Source: Gallionellales bacterium UBA7399 | GTDB lineage: Bacteria; Pseudomonadota; Gammaproteobacteria; Burkholderiales; Gallionellaceae | Assembly: GCA_002470125.1 (NCBI GenBank) | Contig: DKNB01000041.1 | Coordinates: forward strand, 4,409 to 13,956 | Direction: 5' to 3' | Length of the DNA stretch: 9,548 bases | Part shown: positions 6,081 to 9,548 of the stretch, in pieces | Numbering within the stretch: position 1 is the stretch's first letter | Layout: each line of letters begins with the position of its first letter | Notes under the pieces: model-generated | What the model was told of the DNA's origin: nothing | Databases searched by the model: none | The model's input: the letters and a program-made list of their open reading frames with translations, nothing else | Made by a program: the position numbers and the translations under genes

Positions 6081-7403
6081 TCAGGAGTCAATAAAGGCCG
6101 ATATCTGTTGCAGTGCTCGTTCTGTTGCACCACGATTGGCCTCAACAAAGTTGAGCCCCGCCTGACCAATTCTTGCCAGCCGCTCGGGATTGGAGAATAA
6201 ATCTTTCAGAGCCTCTGCAAGGTCGGTTGAATTTTGTACACGCACCGCCGCGCCACCTTCAACAGCAAGCTGGCTGGCCTGTGCAAAGTTGTACGTATGG
6301 GGGCCGATGATTACTGGCTTGCCCACAGCGCAAGCTTCGATAAAATTTTGTCCTCCGAATGGCAATAGGCTCCCGCCAACAAAAGCGAGGTCGCAGGCGG
6401 CGTAGTAAGCGAACATCTCCCCCATGCTATCGCCCAGCACCACTTGCGTATCAGACTTAATAGGTTGGCACTCACTTCTGCGTTGAAAGCGAATCTCCTG
6501 CCGAGTGAGCAGGTCCGCCACATCGGCAAAGCGCTGTGGGTGACGTGGCACGATAACGGTCAGAAGGCCGGGGATGTCAGCCCGTTTGAGCATGGGCAAC
6601 AGCAACGCCTCCTCGCCAACGCGTGTACTGGCCAACAAAAAAATATTTCTACTCTGCCCGAACTGGGTGCGCAAGCTCGCGCCCAGATCCAACATTCCCT
6701 GTGGTGGCTGAATATCAAATTTTATATTACCCATCACGGATACGTTGCTGGCACCTAACTCAGTTATGCGCCCAGCATCTGTCACATTCTGTGCGGAGAT
6801 CATGCTCAGCTCATTCAGGCCCAGTCTCATCAGATCTTGGTGGCGTGCATAGCGTGTCGCAGATTTTTCAGATAGCCGCGCGTTCAGTAACAGCAACGGT
6901 ATCTGCATGGTGTGGCATTCGTGGATCAGATTAAACCAGATCTCTGTTTCCATCAATACGCCGATACGTGGGCGGAAGTGCTTTAGAAAGCGATCGACGG
7001 CAAACGGATAATCGTAGGGTAGGTAGGCTCGCAAAACATCACTGCCGTACAACTGCTCACTGGCTGCGCGGCCTGTTGGGGTGGTGTTCGTCAGCAACAA
7101 TTGGTACTGGGGATATCTCTCCTGCAGGTGCTGCACGAGCCTAGCCGCTGCGCGAGTTTCGCCCACCGACACGGTGTGTATCCATATTAGTGGCCTGGCT
7201 CCACTCCTGCAATAATACCCGAAGCGTTCGCCCACATGCTGCAGGTATTCACGTTGCTTGCGTGCACGCCAGAGCAAGTGTAGTGCGACGTATGGCAAGA
7301 GAAGCCACAAAAGTATGGTGTAAGTCCTACGAGGATTCAACACGATAAAGTCGCATGCTGCATGTGTAGGATTGACGCGGTGGCCGAAACAATTCCTCTC
7401 CAT
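6081..7403 (-). CDS. waaA: Lipid A Kdo transferase WaaA (3-deoxy-D-manno-octulosonate transferase)
   Basis: This enzyme transfers Kdo from CMP-Kdo to the lipid IVA precursor at the cytoplasmic face of the inner membrane, starting the LPS core. Numbering from ATG 7403: a single N-terminal membrane anchor (about 27-45), GERFG (58-62) with the glutamate proposed as catalytic base in this family, VGETRAAARL (80-89), LTNTTPTGR (104-112), METEIW (151-156), STRVGEE (259-265), DSMGEMFAYYAACDLAFVGGS (325-345) and GGQNFIEACAVGKPVIIGPH (350-369), the GT-B donor-site region. The start is uncertain: homologues usually begin only a few residues before YTxLLW, which would favour GTG 7343 or TTG 7340 (420 or 419 residues). 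None of the three has a clear Shine-Dalgarno. The gene lies 66-130 bases downstream of thiC in the same direction with no clear terminator between, so it may share that transcript. Whether it adds one or two Kdo residues cannot be told. Confidence 0.94.
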   Translation of the reverse strand: MERNCFGHRVNPTHAACDFIVLNPRRTYTILLWLLLPYVALHLLWRARKQREYLQHVGERFGYYCRSGARPLIWIHTVSVGETRAAARLVQHLQERYPQYQLLLTNTTPTGRAASEQLYGSDVLRAYLPYDYPFAVDRFLKHFRPRIGVLMETEIWFNLIHECHTMQIPLLLLNARLSEKSATRYARHQDLMRLGLNELSMISAQNVTDAGRITELGASNVSVMGNIKFDIQPPQGMLDLGASLRTQFGQSRNIFLLASTRVGEEALLLPMLKRADIPGLLTVIVPRHPQRFADVADLLTRQEIRFQRRSECQPIKSDTQVVLGDSMGEMFAYYAACDLAFVGGSLLPFGGQNFIEACAVGKPVIIGPHTYNFAQASQLAVEGGAAVRVQNSTDLAEALKDLFSNPERLARIGQAGLNFVEANRGATERALQQISAFIDS

Positions 7404-7469
7404 GGCCGCCGCACAAAAGAGGGGCTGCCATATCCGTTGATTGGGCTCAATGAAGCAGTCCGCCTATGG

Positions 7470-9398
7470 CTACGATTTGTTATAAATTTCAGCTCCTTGT
7501 TCTATAAACTCAGCCGCTTTTTGTTCCATCCCTTTTTGCAAGGCAGCCTGCTCATTGATGCCCTGGCTGGTCGCGTAATCACGCACCTCCTGCGAGATCT
7601 TCATCGAACAAAAATGAGGTCCGCACATAGAGCAGAAGTGTGCAACCTTGGCGGAATCCTTGGGTAACGTTTCATCATGAAATGCACGTGCCTTATCGGG
7701 ATCAAGACCAAGATTAAACTGATCCTCCCAGCGAAATTCAAAACGCGCCTTAGATAGTGCGTTGTCGCGAATCTGTGCACCTGGGTGCCCCTTGGCAAGA
7801 TCGGCAGCATGGGCGGCAAGCTTGTAAGTGATGACCCCTTCCTTAACGTCATCCTTGTTGGGTAGCCCGAGGTGCTCCTTGGGGGTTACGTAGCACAACA
7901 TCGCCGTGCCATACCAACCAATCATCGCCGCCCCTATGCCCGAGGTAATATGATCATAGCCTGGCGCAATATCGGTAGTGAGTGGTCCCAACGTATAGAA
8001 TGGCGCTTCGTGGCATTGCTCCAACTGTAGCTCCATGTTCTCTTTTATCATGTGCATGGGCACATGGCCAGGGCCCTCGATCATCACCTGCACGTCATGC
8101 TTCCACGCAATTTTTGTTAGCTCGCCCAGGGTCTTTAATTCGCCTAGCTGCGCCTCATCGTTGGCATCAAAAATCGAGCCTGGACGCAGGCCGTCACCAA
8201 GACTAAAGCTAACGTCATATGCCTTCATAATCTCGCATATATCTTCGAAGTGCTCGTACAAGAAAGACTCTTTATGGTGAGCCAGGCACCACTTGGCCAT
8301 GATTGAGCCACCGCGCGATACAATGCCAGTCATGCGATTAGCGGTTAATGGCACGTACCGCAACAAGACACCTGCATGGATTGTAAAATAATCGACGCCT
8401 TGTTCTGCCTGTTCAATAAGCGTGTCGCGATAGATTTCCCAGGTTAGGTTTTCGGCCTTACCGTCAACCTTCTCCAGCGCCTGATAAATTGGAACTGTAC
8501 CGATTGGGACGGGCGAGTTGCGAATGATCCACTCACGCGTCTCATGAATATGCTTGCCCGTGGAGAGATCCATCACGTTATCGGCACCCCAACGAATTGC
8601 CCAGGTGAGCTTTTCAACCTCCTCACCAATGCTTGATGTGACAGCCGAGTTACCAATATTGGCGTTTATTTTCACCAAGAAATTGCGCCCTATAATCATG
8701 GGTTCAACCTCGGGATGATTGATATTGGCAGGAATAATGGCGCGGCCACAGGCAACCTCGGCACGTACGAACTCTGGGGTAATCTCCTCTGGAATACTGG
8801 CACCAAAAGACTGGCCGGGATGCTGACGACCCATAATAGTAGCCAGCTTGTCACCCCGGGGGCCGGACTCCCTGAGCTCCTCGAGGTACTCCTTGCGGCG
8901 CAAGTTTTCACGAATCGCGACGAACTCCATCTCTGGCGTAATGATGCCCAGACGGGCATAGTGCATCTGGGTAACATTGGCACCCGCTTTTGCGCGACGC
9001 GGATTGCGGGGCAAGTTGAAGCGTAATTCGGTCAGTTCCGGGTCACCCAATCGTTCGATACCGTATTTCGAGGTTGGGCCAGACAACTCGACAGTGTCAT
9101 CACGTTCATCAATCCAGGGAGTGCGTGGTGTCGACAACCCAGAACGGATATCTATGTTGGCAGCTGGATCCGTATAGGGGCCGGAGCAATCATAGACATA
9201 GATTGGCGGGTTTTTTTCTGCATTCATGTTGGCTGGCGTATCAGACTGAGATATCTGACGCATGGGCACCCGGATGTCTGGGCGTGACCCCTCAATATAA
9301 ATTTTATGCGAATTTGGAAAGGGCTGAATCGCCGCGCTGTCAACATGCGCGACATGATTTAAAAACTTCGGGCTGGCATTTATGATGGTCTGCTCCAA
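7470..9398 (-). CDS. thiC: Phosphomethylpyrimidine synthase ThiC
   Basis: This radical-SAM enzyme rearranges aminoimidazole ribotide into HMP phosphate, the pyrimidine half of thiamine. From the TTG at 9398 the product has 642 residues, near the usual proteobacterial length. Visible blocks are SRPDIRVPMRQI (38-49), YDCSGPYTDP (69-78), AGANVTQMHYAR (138-149), YFTIHAGVLLRYVPLTANR (337-355), SLGDGLRPGS (399-408), MIEGPGHVPMHMIKEN (439-454) and the C-terminal CX2CX4C cluster motif at C589, C592 and C597, which binds the [4Fe-4S] cluster. Everything needed for activity looks intact. The start is unusual: there is no ATG before codon 46. Betaproteobacterial ThiC tends to begin MNANPKFL, and the residue aligning with that Met here is isoleucine (ATA, 9383-9381), with GGAG nine bases upstream. 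TTG 9398 is the only conventional start, after an in-frame TGA at 9413-9411. A TPP riboswitch precedes it. Confidence 0.96.
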   Translation of the reverse strand: MEQTIINASPKFLNHVAHVDSAAIQPFPNSHKIYIEGSRPDIRVPMRQISQSDTPANMNAEKNPPIYVYDCSGPYTDPAANIDIRSGLSTPRTPWIDERDDTVELSGPTSKYGIERLGDPELTELRFNLPRNPRRAKAGANVTQMHYARLGIITPEMEFVAIRENLRRKEYLEELRESGPRGDKLATIMGRQHPGQSFGASIPEEITPEFVRAEVACGRAIIPANINHPEVEPMIIGRNFLVKINANIGNSAVTSSIGEEVEKLTWAIRWGADNVMDLSTGKHIHETREWIIRNSPVPIGTVPIYQALEKVDGKAENLTWEIYRDTLIEQAEQGVDYFTIHAGVLLRYVPLTANRMTGIVSRGGSIMAKWCLAHHKESFLYEHFEDICEIMKAYDVSFSLGDGLRPGSIFDANDEAQLGELKTLGELTKIAWKHDVQVMIEGPGHVPMHMIKENMELQLEQCHEAPFYTLGPLTTDIAPGYDHITSGIGAAMIGWYGTAMLCYVTPKEHLGLPNKDDVKEGVITYKLAAHAADLAKGHPGAQIRDNALSKARFEFRWEDQFNLGLDPDKARAFHDETLPKDSAKVAHFCSMCGPHFCSMKISQEVRDYATSQGINEQAALQKGMEQKAAEFIEQGAEIYNKS

Positions 9399-9424
9399 GA
9401 AATAGGGGCATCAATCATTAGCAG
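9390..9424 (-). promoter_or_regulatory. Possible expression platform: Shine-Dalgarno sequestering stem
   Basis: CTGCT (9424-9420), just after the riboswitch, can pair with AGCAG (9394-9390), covering half of the only Shine-Dalgarno-like GGAG (9396-9393) near the thiC start. This would fit a translational OFF state. The stem has only five pairs and the model rests on which start codon is used. Confidence 0.3.
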
Positions 9425-9430
9425 CAACTG

Positions 9431-9512
9431 ACGCTTCCCTACGACGGCATTATCCGTACAGGTTCAAAGGGTATGTCTCACCTCGCCACATTCACGACGA
9501 GGACCCCCACGT
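9431..9512 (-). promoter_or_regulatory. TPP riboswitch (THI element) of thiC
   Basis: The minus strand carries the THI-box consensus in order: GGGGGTCC (9508-9501), stem CCTCG/CGAGG (9502-9498 with 9485-9481), TGAGACATACCC (9480-9469) holding the pyrimidine-sensing TGAGA, TTGAACCTG (9466-9458), GGATAATGCCG and CGTAGGGAAGC (9443-9433), which contact the pyrophosphate. Closing stem P1 is ACGT (9512-9509) with GCGT (9434-9431), one G-U pair. It binds thiamine pyrophosphate and should lower thiC expression when the vitamin is abundant. No terminator with a T-run follows, so control is probably at translation. Its promoter must lie at or beyond the window edge. Confidence 0.93.
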
Positions 9513-9548
9513 AAAAGAGCAAACTACTGCAAATGGGGTGAGAAAGCA

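Noticed and set aside
9205..9220. A AAAAAC slippery heptamer in frame within thiC, a possible -1 frameshift site
   Set aside because: It encodes the conserved EKNPP segment of ThiC and the frame continues normally for the full enzyme; no downstream stimulatory structure or alternative product is needed.

Overview
The window looks like ordinary proteobacterial chromosome, most probably from a betaproteobacterium (Burkholderiales-like). This is inferred from the N-terminal wording of LivH, LivM and ThiC, the presence of a lipid A Kdo transferase (Gram-negative outer membrane), and moderate G+C. No species can be named from this sequence alone.

Left half, plus strand (1-4606): a branched-chain amino acid type ABC importer operon in the order binding protein, LivH, LivM, LivG, LivF. 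The binding-protein gene enters from the left edge without its 5' end. A 99-bp gap that may hold an attenuating hairpin separates it from livH; livH, livM, livG and livF then overlap or nearly overlap. Together they encode a periplasmic receptor, two membrane permeases and two cytoplasmic ATPases.

Middle (4607-6080): a single minus-strand gene for a ComEC-like metallo-beta-lactamase-fold protein, convergent with livF. Its metal-binding motif is degenerate (HPDKNN where the general fold has HxHxDH). It has its own upstream region with a perfect TATAAT box, a perfect 16-bp palindrome and a good Shine-Dalgarno sequence. Relatives of this fold occur in bacterial conflict systems, but no partner gene is visible, so a defence role is only a hypothesis. 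This is the least ordinary part of the window.

Right half, minus strand (6081-9512): a TPP riboswitch, thiC (HMP-phosphate synthase of thiamine biosynthesis) and then waaA (Kdo transferase of LPS core synthesis), read right to left. The riboswitch should turn thiC down when thiamine pyrophosphate is plentiful; readthrough into waaA is possible but not shown.

A recurring oddity is start codons: livH and thiC have no ATG where the family starts, and livM and waaA starts are ambiguous.
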